Assembly (NCBI GenBank): GCA_028690445.1
Contig: JAQVBE010000008.1
Location: 48,367-112,366 of the forward strand
Length of the DNA stretch: 64,000 nucleotides
Origin: Aliarcobacter sp.
GTDB lineage: Bacteria > Campylobacterota > Campylobacteria > Campylobacterales > Arcobacteraceae
Direction of reading: 5' to 3'
How positions within the stretch are numbered: position 1 is the stretch's first letter; each line of letters starts with the position of its first letter. The position numbers and the translations under genes were made by a program. This document shows positions 23,776-33,195 of this stretch, piece by piece. The notes beneath the pieces were generated by a model. That model searched no databases, was not told the DNA's origin, and saw only the letters and a list, made by a program, of their open reading frames with translations.

Positions 23776-25362
23776 TTGTTAAAAATTCTATTCCTAGTTT
23801 TACTCACACTAACACTTAATGCTAATACTTTTTCTATAGCTTCATATAATGTAGAAAATTTCTTTGATTTAAATAATGACAATGATGAATATAGTGAATT
23901 TATACCAAACACTAAATCAAACTGGAATCAAAATACTTTTAATATCAAAGTTAATAATCTAGTAAAAGTTTTAAGCGATGTTGATGCTGATATTATAGCT
24001 TTACAAGAAGTTGAAAATAGAGAATTAATGCAACTTTTATTGAAGAAACTCCCAAATTATCATTATTTTTCTTTTATAAAATATCCAGATTCAGCTATTG
24101 GTGTGGGATTTTTATCAAAAATAAAAATAAAAGAAAATAGACAGTTAGATGTAAAATTTACTGCCAAAGTTTATAGACCAATACTTGAAACAACTTTTAT
24201 ATATGAAAATATTGAATTTAAAGTTTTTAATAATCATTGGCCATCGAAAGCTGTAGGAGAAAGTTATAGAATAAAATATGCAAAAGATTTACAAGAAAGA
24301 ATAAATACTCTTCCAAAAGATTATGATTATATAATAGTGGGTGATTTTAACTCTGATTATAATGAAATGCAAACTTTTAAAACAAATCAAAAACTAAATA
24401 ATAGTTTAGGAATCACAGGAATAAATCATATCTTAAACACAGTTTTAAATGATAATTTTATTACCTATGATGATATATTAAAAAATGAAAAAAGAGTTCA
24501 TTACAATTTATGGTTAGAATTACCACCAAATGAAAGATTTTCAAGTAAATTTAGAAATCAAAACAATACTCCTGATAATATCTTGATTCCAGCTGCTTTA
24601 TTTGATACAAAAAAAGTATCTTATGTTCCAAATTCTTTTATGGTTTTTAAACCTGAATATTTATATGAAAATAATATTGTAAAAAGATGGAAAATGAGTG
24701 AAGAAAGATTTAATAAAACTCATATAGGAAGTGGTTATTCTGATCATCTTCCCATTTATGCAAAATTTTCTGTGGATGAGAAAGATACTAATATTTTAAA
24801 AAAACAAGAAGTAAAAAGTCAAAAAAAAGAAGAAACAGCAAATATTTCAGATTTATATAAAAAAGAAAAATTAAGTCAAGATGTTATTTTAGAAAAAGTT
24901 GTTGTTATTTATAAAGATCAAGAAAAAGCAATAATTAAAAAAGCAAATGATAAAGCAATTTTTATTTTTTCTAATGCAAAGGAGTTAAAATTAGGTTATG
25001 AATATAACCTTCAAATTAAACAAATTTCTAATTATTACGGACTAAAAGAGATAAAAGAGTTTGCTATTTTAGATGAAGTTGAAAAAGTTGAAGATTATAA
25101 ATCTTTATTTTTAAATGCTGAAAATATAGATATTTTTGATTTTAAATATGAAAATGAGGTTATCACAAACATAAAAGGTGTCGTAAAAAACTCAAAGTTA
25201 TATTTAGATGAAAATAAATATATAAAAATATATTCAAATAAAAGAAATATACTACCAAGAAATGGGGAAACAATCACAATATTAACTGGTCATTTAGCAT
25301 CATATAAAGGAAATATGCAAATAATTCTTTATTCTGAATCAGATTTTAAAATAGGATTTTAA
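23776..25362 (+). CDS. Secreted endonuclease/exonuclease/phosphatase-family nuclease with C-terminal extension
   Basis: 528 residues with TTG start. A signal peptide (about 1-17) is followed by FSIASYNVENFFD, then the metal-binding Glu in DIIALQEVENRE, IIVGDFNSDYNE, and the catalytic SGYSDHLPIYAKF, all of the exonuclease III/DNase I fold (about 18-333). The remaining ~190 residues are Lys-rich and then look like two OB-type beta domains (for example GYEYNLQIKQISNYYGLKEI and GETITILTGHLASYKGNMQI), which often bind nucleic acid. Probably a periplasmic or extracellular DNase or RNase. The last base is shared with the murJ ATG (TAATG). Confidence 0.82.
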   Translation: MLKILFLVLLTLTLNANTFSIASYNVENFFDLNNDNDEYSEFIPNTKSNWNQNTFNIKVNNLVKVLSDVDADIIALQEVENRELMQLLLKKLPNYHYFSFIKYPDSAIGVGFLSKIKIKENRQLDVKFTAKVYRPILETTFIYENIEFKVFNNHWPSKAVGESYRIKYAKDLQERINTLPKDYDYIIVGDFNSDYNEMQTFKTNQKLNNSLGITGINHILNTVLNDNFITYDDILKNEKRVHYNLWLELPPNERFSSKFRNQNNTPDNILIPAALFDTKKVSYVPNSFMVFKPEYLYENNIVKRWKMSEERFNKTHIGSGYSDHLPIYAKFSVDEKDTNILKKQEVKSQKKEETANISDLYKKEKLSQDVILEKVVVIYKDQEKAIIKKANDKAIFIFSNAKELKLGYEYNLQIKQISNYYGLKEIKEFAILDEVEKVEDYKSLFLNAENIDIFDFKYENEVITNIKGVVKNSKLYLDENKYIKIYSNKRNILPRNGETITILTGHLASYKGNMQIILYSESDFKIGF

Positions 25363-26666
25363 TGTTACTCAAATCAATTTTCACAAATAGTTCTGGAATT
25401 TTAGTTTCAAGGGTTTTAGGGTTTATAAGAGACCTTTTAACAGCATCTGTTTTAGGAGCGAATATCTACTCTGATATATTTTTTGTGGCTTTTAAACTAC
25501 CAAATTTATTCAGAAGTATTTTTGCTGATGGTGCTTTTACTCAAGCTTTTATTCCATCTTATGCAAAATCAAAACATAAAGTTAGATTTTCATCTATTAT
25601 ATTTTTACAATTATTCGGATTTTTGATTATTTTATCTTTGTTAGTTATGGCTTTTTCTCATCTTGTTGCAAAAACAATTGCTATTGGTTTTGATGAAAAA
25701 AGTTTAGAGTTAGCAGCACCTTTATTTGCTATTAATTTTTATTATTTACCAATGATTTTTGTGGTTACTTTTATGGGAGCATTATTACAATATAAAAAAC
25801 ATTTTGCAACAAGTGCATATTCAACTGCACTTTTAAATTTAGCAATGATAGGTTCACTTCTAATTGCTCAAAATATGGAAAAATATGATATTACATTTTA
25901 TTTATCTTATGGTGTTTTAGTAGGTGGTTTTTTACAAATATTAGTACATCTATATGCAGTAAAAAAATTAAATTTATGTAAAATATTTCATTTTAAAAAA
26001 CATGAAGAAAAGGAAGAAAGCAAATTTTATAAAAATTTCTTTTCTGCAACTTTTGGTTCTTCAACACTTCATATTTCAGCATTTATAGATACGTGGTTAG
26101 CTTCATTTTTAATGAGTGGTTCAATATCTTATCTTTATTATGCAAATAGAATTTTCCAACTTCCCCTTGCAATTTTTGCAATAGCAACTTCAATAGCCCT
26201 ATTTCCAATGGTTGCACGGGCTATTAAAAATAAAGAAGAAGATGTAGCATTAAGACTTATGAAAAAATCTGCCTTAATTTTATTTGGTTTATTATCTATT
26301 TCTGCATTTATTGGTATAACTTTTAATGAATTTATTATAAAACTTCTTTTTGAAAGAGGAGAATTCACAAGCGCTGATACTCAAAACACAGCACTAATCT
26401 TAACTATGTATTTAATTGGATTATTACCATTTGGTCTTGCAAAGATTTTTTCTCTTTGGTTATATGCCAAAGAACAACAGTTTTTAACTGCAAAAATATC
26501 AATGTATAGTTTAAGTTGTAATATTATGTTTTCTTTAATTTTAATCAAACCATTTGGTGCAGCAGGACTTGCGTTTGCAGGGACAATTGGAGGATTTGTA
26601 CTATTTTTTCTAACAATAAAAGCTTTTGGTTTCAAAAAGTTTATAGTAATGTTTTCTAAGTCTTAA
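25362..26666 (+). CDS. murJ: Lipid II flippase MurJ
   Basis: 434 residues, about 12-14 membrane segments. The N-terminus (SSGILVSRVLGFIRDLLTASVLGA) and the following DIFFVAFKLPNLFRSIFADGAFTQAFIP are hallmarks of MurJ in the MOP exporter superfamily. It flips lipid II across the inner membrane for peptidoglycan synthesis. Its ATG overlaps the nuclease stop, an arrangement that couples translation. Confidence 0.94.
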   Translation: MLLKSIFTNSSGILVSRVLGFIRDLLTASVLGANIYSDIFFVAFKLPNLFRSIFADGAFTQAFIPSYAKSKHKVRFSSIIFLQLFGFLIILSLLVMAFSHLVAKTIAIGFDEKSLELAAPLFAINFYYLPMIFVVTFMGALLQYKKHFATSAYSTALLNLAMIGSLLIAQNMEKYDITFYLSYGVLVGGFLQILVHLYAVKKLNLCKIFHFKKHEEKEESKFYKNFFSATFGSSTLHISAFIDTWLASFLMSGSISYLYYANRIFQLPLAIFAIATSIALFPMVARAIKNKEEDVALRLMKKSALILFGLLSISAFIGITFNEFIIKLLFERGEFTSADTQNTALILTMYLIGLLPFGLAKIFSLWLYAKEQQFLTAKISMYSLSCNIMFSLILIKPFGAAGLAFAGTIGGFVLFFLTIKAFGFKKFIVMFSKS

Positions 26667-26719
26667 TTATAATTAATCTTCCTATATTTTCTCTATGACT
26701 TTATTTAATAAGATTTGGC

Positions 26720-26725
26720 TATAAT
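26720..26725 (+). promoter_or_regulatory. -10 promoter element of the msbA-like gene
   Basis: Extended -10 TGGCTATAAT about 32 bp before the ATG at 26757. It lies inside the possible N-terminal extension of the frame to 26715, which argues against that longer start. Confidence 0.55.
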
Positions 26726-26756
26726 CCACCTTTTATTTAAATACTCAGGATTATTA

Positions 26757-28466
26757 ATGAAAGACTTTTTTAAACAATATTCACCATATTATAAAAATTA
26801 TAAATTATTCTTTTTTTACTCTTTTGTGGGAATTATTCTAGTTTCAGCTGCCACATCTGGAACTGCATATGCAATTCAACCTTTACTAGATGATATTTTT
26901 ATCAACAAAAATAAAGAAATGCTTTATATGATGCCATTTATTATAATTGCGCTTTATACAGCAAAAGGCTTCGGAAGATATATGCAGGCTTATTATATTT
27001 CATTCATTGGACAAGATATTACAAGAATTGTAAGAGATAAGCTTTTTTCTCATGTTTTATCCCTTGATATGGATTTCTTTCAAAAAAAACACGGGGGAGA
27101 ACTTGTAAGTAGAATTACAAATGATATAAATAGAATTCAACAAGCAATATCAAACTATGTTGCAGAATTTTTAAGTGAAATTTTAACAATAATTGGACTT
27201 ATTGCCTTAGTAATTTACCACTCACCCGAACTTTCATTTTATGGACTAATAGTTTTACCAATCGCCTTTTATCCACTTTCTTTGTTAGCAAAAAGAATGA
27301 AAAAATTATCTTTTAAATCACAAGAAAGTAACTCAGATATTACTTCAAGTTTAAGTGAATCTTTTAATAATATTGAAATTATTAAAGCAAATTCAAGTGA
27401 AAAAATAGAAGCAACAAAATTTTCAATTCATAATATGATTTTTTTTAAATATAACATGAAAGCATTAAAAACAAATGAGTTAACTTCTCCATTAATGGAA
27501 ATTATTGGTTCATTTGCTTTTGCCGCTGTTATTATTGTTGGTGGTTCAAAGGTGATTTCAGGTGAGATTACAACTGGAACTTTTACATCTTTTATTGCAG
27601 CTTTATTTATGCTTTATACACCTATTCGAAGATTATCTTCTTTGTATAATAAAATGCAAGATGCTCTTGCTGCGAATGAAAGAATAAATGATATTTTTGC
27701 AAAAGAAGCAAATATTATTTCAGGAGAAAAAGAGTGTCCTTCTAATATTCAAACAGTGAATTTTAAAGATATTGCATTGAAATATGATGATTTTGTTGCA
27801 TTAAAAAATATAAATTTAGAAGCAAAAAAAGGCGAAATAATTGCCCTAGTAGGAGACAGTGGTGGTGGAAAATCTTCTTTAATAAATCTAATCATTAGAT
27901 TCTATGATACAAGTGCTGGAAATCTTTTATTAAATGATACTTCAATAAAAGACTTTAATATAAAATCCCTTAGAGAAAATATTTCAATAGTAACACAAAG
28001 AGTTTATATTTTTAATGATTCAATAGCTGCAAATGTAGCTTATGGTTATGAAGTAGATGAAATAAGAGTTATTGAAGTTTTAAAACAAGCTCATGCCTAT
28101 GATTTCGTAATGAAAATGAAAAAAGGTGTACACACAATTTTAGATGAATTTGGAACAAATTTAAGTGGAGGACAAAGACAAAGAATTGCAATTGCAAGAG
28201 CTTTATATAAAAATCCACAAATACTAATTTTAGATGAAGCAACATCTGCATTAGATAACGAAAGTGAATCAATTATTAGTGAAGTTATTCAAGAAGTTAG
28301 CAAAAATAAAATCACTTTTATCATAGCACATAGATTAAGCACCATAAAAAATGCAAATAAAATTGCTGTTTTTAAAGCTGGTGAAATTGTTTGCATAGGT
28401 AGTGAAGTTGAGCTTTTAAACTCTTGTAAAGAGTATCAAAGACTACATAATCTAGCAAATATTTAA
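26757..28466 (+). CDS. msbA: MsbA-like lipid/multidrug ABC exporter
   Basis: 569 residues from the ATG at 26757 after CAGGA. A six-helix membrane domain (about 15-305) is fused to an ATPase with Walker A GDSGGGKSSL (about 365-374), signature LSGGQRQRIAIARAL, Walker B ILILDEATSALD and the switch IAHRLST. Half-transporters of this type work as homodimers. Similarity to MsbA and location beside murJ suggest flipping of lipid A-core, but other lipid or drug exporters cannot be excluded. Confidence 0.85.
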   Translation: MKDFFKQYSPYYKNYKLFFFYSFVGIILVSAATSGTAYAIQPLLDDIFINKNKEMLYMMPFIIIALYTAKGFGRYMQAYYISFIGQDITRIVRDKLFSHVLSLDMDFFQKKHGGELVSRITNDINRIQQAISNYVAEFLSEILTIIGLIALVIYHSPELSFYGLIVLPIAFYPLSLLAKRMKKLSFKSQESNSDITSSLSESFNNIEIIKANSSEKIEATKFSIHNMIFFKYNMKALKTNELTSPLMEIIGSFAFAAVIIVGGSKVISGEITTGTFTSFIAALFMLYTPIRRLSSLYNKMQDALAANERINDIFAKEANIISGEKECPSNIQTVNFKDIALKYDDFVALKNINLEAKKGEIIALVGDSGGGKSSLINLIIRFYDTSAGNLLLNDTSIKDFNIKSLRENISIVTQRVYIFNDSIAANVAYGYEVDEIRVIEVLKQAHAYDFVMKMKKGVHTILDEFGTNLSGGQRQRIAIARALYKNPQILILDEATSALDNESESIISEVIQEVSKNKITFIIAHRLSTIKNANKIAVFKAGEIVCIGSEVELLNSCKEYQRLHNLANI

Positions 28467-28549
28467 TTATTTAAAAGTTAAAAAATATTAAAAACCAATA
28501 TTTAATGATTTTTAGATAAAATGTATTAATTTAAAAAAAGGGATAAACT

Positions 28550-29608
28550 TTGATTAGTTACCAAACACTAAAGAAAATCTTATTTAAGTTTGAACCAGAA
28601 ACTGCACATAATCTAGCAGAATATGGCTTAAGGTTTTTAGGAAAATGCAAAATTGCAAAAGCATATATGGAAAAGAAAAACTATATATCAAATCCTAAAT
28701 TAACGCAAGAAATTTTTGGTGTAAGATTTGAAAATCCAGTAGGACTTGCTGCTGGTTTTGATAAAAATGCAACCATGATAAAATCTATGAAATCTTTAGG
28801 ATTTGGATTTACTGAAATTGGAACAATGACACCAAAACCTCAAGATGGAAATCCAAAACCTAGAATGTTTAGATATCCAGAACAAAAGTCAGTTCAAAAT
28901 GCAATGGGATTTAATAACAAAGGTGCCCATGAAGTTTTAAAAAATTTAAAAAAAGTTTATCCTTTTTCTATTCCAGTTGGTGCAAATATTGGAAAAAATA
29001 AATTTACTCCAGAAGAGTTTGCCCTAAGTGATTATAAAAGTTTAATCAAAAAATTTGAAGCAAATAGTGATTATTTAGTAATAAATATTTCAAGCCCAAA
29101 TACTCCAAATTTAAGAGATTTACAAAATGAAAAGTTTATTACAGAACTTTTTACAATGGCAAAAGATTTAACACAAAAACCAATATTATTAAAAATCGCC
29201 CCTGATATGGAAGTTTCAATGGCAATTGATTTATGTAATAGTGCAATAAATGCAGGTGCAGCTGGAATAATAGCAACCAATACAACTATTGATTATAGTT
29301 TAGTACCAAATTGTCAAAATTTTGGTGGACTTTCAGGGGCTTGTTTAACACAAAAATCTGCAAATTTATTTAAAGAATTAGCTAGGGAATTATTTGGTAA
29401 AACAGTTTTAATCTCTGTTGGTGGGATTTCAAATGGAGTTCAAGCTTATGAGAGAATCAAAGATGGAGCAAATCTTATACAAACATATTCAGGAATGATT
29501 TTTGAAGGACCTTCTATGGTGCGAAAAATAAATGAAGAACTATTGGAACTAATGGCAAAAGATGGATATGAAAATATTTCTCAAGCTATTGGAGCTAATT
29601 TAAAATAA
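28550..29608 (+). CDS. pyrD: Dihydroorotate dehydrogenase (quinone), class 2
   Basis: 352 residues, TTG start after AAAGGGATAAAC. The N-terminal helical extension (ISYQTLKKILFKFEPETAHN) that docks on the membrane marks class 2. FMN-site motifs include VGLAAGFDKNA, GFGFTEIGTMTPKPQ, NISSPNTPNLRDLQ (catalytic Ser just before), ATNTTIDY and LISVGGISNG. It oxidises dihydroorotate to orotate with quinone in pyrimidine synthesis. First of a co-directional run that reaches rseP. Confidence 0.95.
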   Translation: MISYQTLKKILFKFEPETAHNLAEYGLRFLGKCKIAKAYMEKKNYISNPKLTQEIFGVRFENPVGLAAGFDKNATMIKSMKSLGFGFTEIGTMTPKPQDGNPKPRMFRYPEQKSVQNAMGFNNKGAHEVLKNLKKVYPFSIPVGANIGKNKFTPEEFALSDYKSLIKKFEANSDYLVINISSPNTPNLRDLQNEKFITELFTMAKDLTQKPILLKIAPDMEVSMAIDLCNSAINAGAAGIIATNTTIDYSLVPNCQNFGGLSGACLTQKSANLFKELARELFGKTVLISVGGISNGVQAYERIKDGANLIQTYSGMIFEGPSMVRKINEELLELMAKDGYENISQAIGANLK

Positions 29609-29618
29609 AAGGAATAAA

Positions 29619-30938
29619 TTGATTAAAATATTTATTATTCAATTTTTATTATTAATTACAATTTCGGGAGAATTAATGAGTAGCAGTTTACCAAAGTATT
29701 ATACAAAAACTTTAGAAAATGGTTTAGAAATAGTTGCAATACCCATGAAAAATGGTTCAGGTGTAATATCAACTGATGTTTTTTATAAAGTTGGAAGTAG
29801 AGATGAAAAAATGGGTAAAAGTGGGATTGCTCACATGTTAGAACATTTAAATTTTAAATCTACTAAAAATTTAAAAGCTGGTGAATTTGATGAAATTGTA
29901 AAAGGTTTTGGTGGTATGAATAATGCTTCTACTTCATTTGACTATACTCACTATTACATAAAATCAGCTTCAAAAAATATGGATAAATCATTAGAATTAT
30001 TTGCAGATTTAATGGAAAATTTAACATTAAAAGATGAAGAATTTCAACCAGAGCGTGATGTTGTAGCAGAAGAAAGAAGATGGAGAACAGACAATAACCC
30101 AATGGGATATTTACAATTTAGATTATTTAATAATGCTTTTATTTATCATCCATATCACTGGACACCAATTGGATTTATGAATGATATTCAAAATTGGTCA
30201 ATCACTGATATTAGAGATTTTCATAGTACTTATTATCAACCAAAAAATGCAATAGTTGTAATTGCAGGAGATATTGATGAAAAAGATGTATTTGCATCTG
30301 TTGAAAAACATTTTAAAAATATCAAAAATACAAAAGAGATTCCATCAAAACTTCATACAGTTGAGCCTGTTCAAGATGGAGAAAAAAGAGTAATAATAAA
30401 TAAAGAATCAGCTGTACAAATGATTGCAATAACTTATCATATTCCAAACTTTGAACATGAAGACCAAGTTGCATTATCAGCTTTAAGTGAATTTTTAAGT
30501 AGTGGTAAAAGCTCAATTTTACAAAAAAAACTTGTAGATGAAAAAAGATTAGTAAATACAATTTATGCTTATAATATGGAATTAAAAGACCCTGGAATTT
30601 TCATGTTTATGGCAGTTGCAAATGAAAGTGTTGATGCTAAAGAAATTGAAAAAGAAATTTTAGATACAATTGCGCAAATCCAAAAAGGTGATATTTCTCA
30701 AAAAGATATTGACAAAATTAAAATAAACACAAAAGCTGATTTTATTTTTTCACTTGAAAGTTCAACAGAAGTTGCATCTTTATATGGTTCATATTTAGTA
30801 AGAGACAATATAAAACCTCTTTTAAATTATGAAAAAAATGTTGATAAATTAACTAAAGAAGATTTAATTAATGTTGCAAAAAAATATTTAGTAAAAAACA
30901 ACTCAACAACAGTTATTTTAAAACAAGAAGAAAAATAA
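29619..30938 (+). CDS. M16-family zinc peptidase (PqqL/processing-peptidase type)
   Basis: 439 residues, TTG start. A hydrophobic N-terminus (about 1-20) suggests export. The inverted zinc motif HxxEH is HMLEH (about residues 72-76), and the third ligand region is ERDVVAEERRWR. The inactive second M16 half follows (PNFEHEDQVALSALSEFLSSG...). Probably a periplasmic peptidase; substrate unknown. The pyrD-M16-dapA order is dense (10 and 33 bp gaps) and suggests co-transcription. Confidence 0.9.
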   Translation: MIKIFIIQFLLLITISGELMSSSLPKYYTKTLENGLEIVAIPMKNGSGVISTDVFYKVGSRDEKMGKSGIAHMLEHLNFKSTKNLKAGEFDEIVKGFGGMNNASTSFDYTHYYIKSASKNMDKSLELFADLMENLTLKDEEFQPERDVVAEERRWRTDNNPMGYLQFRLFNNAFIYHPYHWTPIGFMNDIQNWSITDIRDFHSTYYQPKNAIVVIAGDIDEKDVFASVEKHFKNIKNTKEIPSKLHTVEPVQDGEKRVIINKESAVQMIAITYHIPNFEHEDQVALSALSEFLSSGKSSILQKKLVDEKRLVNTIYAYNMELKDPGIFMFMAVANESVDAKEIEKEILDTIAQIQKGDISQKDIDKIKINTKADFIFSLESSTEVASLYGSYLVRDNIKPLLNYEKNVDKLTKEDLINVAKKYLVKNNSTTVILKQEEK

Positions 30939-30971
30939 GAGATTTAGTAGTAAGTAAAGGATAGAAAAAAT

Positions 30972-31859
30972 ATGGAAATTATTACCGGTTCAATGACCGC
31001 ACTTATAACACCATTTAAAAATGGAAAAGTTGATTTAGTAAAATATGAGTCTTTAATTAAAAGACAAATCGCCCAAGGTATAAATGCAGTTGTTCCTGTG
31101 GGAACAACAGGAGAGAGTGCAACACTATCATTTAATGAGCATAAAGAGTGTATTGAAGTGGCAGTTGCAGCTTGTAAAGGTTCAAATACTAAAGTAATTG
31201 CAGGTGCTGGTTCAAATGCAACACATGAAGCTTGTGAGTTAGCAAAACATGCTCAAGATGTTGGTGCAGATGGAATTTTATCTATAACTCCATATTATAA
31301 CAAACCAACTCAAGAGGGTTTATATCAACATTTTAAAGCAATTGCAAACTCTGTAGAAATTCCTTTTGTACTTTATAATGTTCCAGGAAGAACTTCTGTT
31401 GATTTAGAAGCTAAAACTGCTATTAGACTTTTTGATGATATTAAAAATATATATTCTATAAAAGAAGCAACAGGTTCGCTTGAAAGAGCTATTTGCCTAA
31501 TTTCACAAAGAAAAGATTTTCTTGTATTTTCAGGTGATGATGCTATTGATTTTCCAATGCTTGTAAATGGTGCAAAAGGAATTATTTCTGTAACTGCAAA
31601 TATTCTTCCAAATCTAAAATCACAATTAGTTAATAGTGTTTTTGAAGGTGATTATGAAAGAGCTAAACAAATAAATGAGGATTTATATGCTTTAAATTCT
31701 GTATTATTCTGTGAAAGTAATCCAATTCCTATAAAAGCTGCTATGTATTTATCTGGTTTATTAGATACTTTAGAATATAGGCTTCCATTACTTGCTCCAA
31801 GTAGTGAAACAATGAAAAAATTAGAAAAAACTTTAGAAAAATATGAGGTAATAAAATAA
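30972..31859 (+). CDS. dapA: 4-hydroxy-tetrahydrodipicolinate synthase
   Basis: 295 residues. Family motifs: GSMTALITPFKNGKVD, PVGTTGESATLS, the YNVPGRTS loop with the proton-relay Tyr, and the Schiff-base Lys in SIKEATGS (about residue 161). It condenses pyruvate with aspartate semialdehyde in the lysine/diaminopimelate pathway. The stop shares one base with the next ATG (TAATG). Confidence 0.96.
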   Translation: MEIITGSMTALITPFKNGKVDLVKYESLIKRQIAQGINAVVPVGTTGESATLSFNEHKECIEVAVAACKGSNTKVIAGAGSNATHEACELAKHAQDVGADGILSITPYYNKPTQEGLYQHFKAIANSVEIPFVLYNVPGRTSVDLEAKTAIRLFDDIKNIYSIKEATGSLERAICLISQRKDFLVFSGDDAIDFPMLVNGAKGIISVTANILPNLKSQLVNSVFEGDYERAKQINEDLYALNSVLFCESNPIPIKAAMYLSGLLDTLEYRLPLLAPSSETMKKLEKTLEKYEVIK

Positions 31860-32641
31860 TGTGTAATGATGATATGAAAGGTAAAACTTTAGTAATTTCT
31901 GGTGGAACTAAAGGTATTGGAAAAGAATGTGTTTACAAATTTGCAAGTAAAGGTATAAATGTAGCTTTTACATATAATTCGAATCAACAATTCGCAGAAG
32001 ATATTTGTAAGGATATTGAAGAAAAATATAAAGTAAAATGCAAAGCTTATCCTTTTAATATTTTAGAACCAGAAAAATATAAAGAATTATTTGAAGAAAT
32101 TGACAAAGATTTTGATAGGGTTGATTTCTTTATTTCAAATGCTATGATTTATGGTCGAGCCGTTGTTGGTGGTTATGGTAAGTTCATGAAATTAAAACCA
32201 AGAGGTTTAAATAATATTTACACAGCAACTGTAAATGCATTTGTTTGTGGAGCACAACAAGCTGCAAAAAGAATGCAAAAAATCGGTGGTGGAGCAATTG
32301 TTTCGCTTTCATCTACTGGAAATTTAGTATATATAGAAAATTATGCAGGTCATGGGACAAATAAAGCAGCAGTTGAAGCAATGGTTAGATATGCAGCAAA
32401 TGAACTTGGTGAATTTGGAATTAGAGTAAATGCAGTTTCTGGTGGTCCAATTGACACAGATGCACTAAAAGCATTTACAAACTATGAAGAAGTAAAAGCA
32501 AAAACTGCTGAATATTCTCCATTAAATAGAATTGGTCAACCTCAAGATTTAGCACAATCATGTTACTTTTTATGTACAAGTGATGCATCATGGATTACAG
32601 GTCATACTCTAATTGTTGACGGTGGGACGACTTTTAGATAA
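31859..32641 (+). CDS. fabL: FabL-type enoyl-[acyl-carrier-protein] reductase (SDR family)
   Basis: 260 residues. SDR fold with ISGGTKGIGKE (about 13-23). The catalytic motif is Y-x6-K (NYAGHGTNKAAVEAMVRY, Tyr near 162), as in enoyl-ACP reductases, not the Y-x3-K of ordinary SDRs. VNAVSGGPIDTDALKAF is close to the corresponding stretch of Bacillus FabL as I remember it. It would reduce enoyl-ACP in fatty acid elongation. Homologues in this position are often labelled 7-alpha-hydroxysteroid dehydrogenase or plain SDR. It lies between dapA and pgsA with one-base overlaps. Confidence 0.7.
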   Translation: MCNDDMKGKTLVISGGTKGIGKECVYKFASKGINVAFTYNSNQQFAEDICKDIEEKYKVKCKAYPFNILEPEKYKELFEEIDKDFDRVDFFISNAMIYGRAVVGGYGKFMKLKPRGLNNIYTATVNAFVCGAQQAAKRMQKIGGGAIVSLSSTGNLVYIENYAGHGTNKAAVEAMVRYAANELGEFGIRVNAVSGGPIDTDALKAFTNYEEVKAKTAEYSPLNRIGQPQDLAQSCYFLCTSDASWITGHTLIVDGGTTFR

Positions 32642-33186
32642 TGTCATCAAAAGCATTAAATCTACCAAATCTTTTGGCACTATTTAGAATAGCATTAGCA
32701 CCGCTAATGTTATGGTTTTTTATTGATAGGAATAACCCTATTTTTTCTTCTTGGCATCCTTCATGGTTTGATTATTTTGCTGGACTTATTTTTGTTATAG
32801 CATCTATCACTGATTTTTTTGATGGTTTTATTGCTAGAAACTGGAATCAAATGACAAAATTAGGTGGAATTTTAGATCCACTTGCAGATAAGATGCTTGT
32901 ACTTGCTGGTTTTCTAGGTCTAATCGTAATAGATAGAGCTTCAGCATGGGCTGTATTTTTGATACTTTCAAGAGAATTTTTTATAACAGGATTAAGAGTT
33001 GTAGCTATTAGTGAAGGAAAAGATGTAGCCTCGACAATGGCTGGAAAAATAAAAACTGTTATTCAAATGATAGCTATTGGATTTTTAACAATGAATTGGC
33101 CATTTGCAGCAGAAATTTTATGGTTAGCTGTCATTTTAACAATATATTCAGGATATGAATATACAAGAGATTATTTCAAAAATTAA
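32641..33186 (+). CDS. pgsA: CDP-diacylglycerol-glycerol-3-phosphate 3-phosphatidyltransferase
   Basis: 181 residues. The CDP-alcohol phosphotransferase signature is present as DFFDGFIARNWNQMTKLGG then ILDPLADK (Dx2DGx2ARx8Gx3Dx3D). NLPNLLALFRIALAPLMLW is the usual N-terminal helix. It makes phosphatidylglycerol phosphate at the inner membrane. Overlaps the enoyl reductase gene by one base and precedes rseP by 9 bp, so phospholipid and envelope functions are grouped. Confidence 0.95.
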   Translation: MSSKALNLPNLLALFRIALAPLMLWFFIDRNNPIFSSWHPSWFDYFAGLIFVIASITDFFDGFIARNWNQMTKLGGILDPLADKMLVLAGFLGLIVIDRASAWAVFLILSREFFITGLRVVAISEGKDVASTMAGKIKTVIQMIAIGFLTMNWPFAAEILWLAVILTIYSGYEYTRDYFKN

Positions 33187-33195
33187 AGGCTTTTC

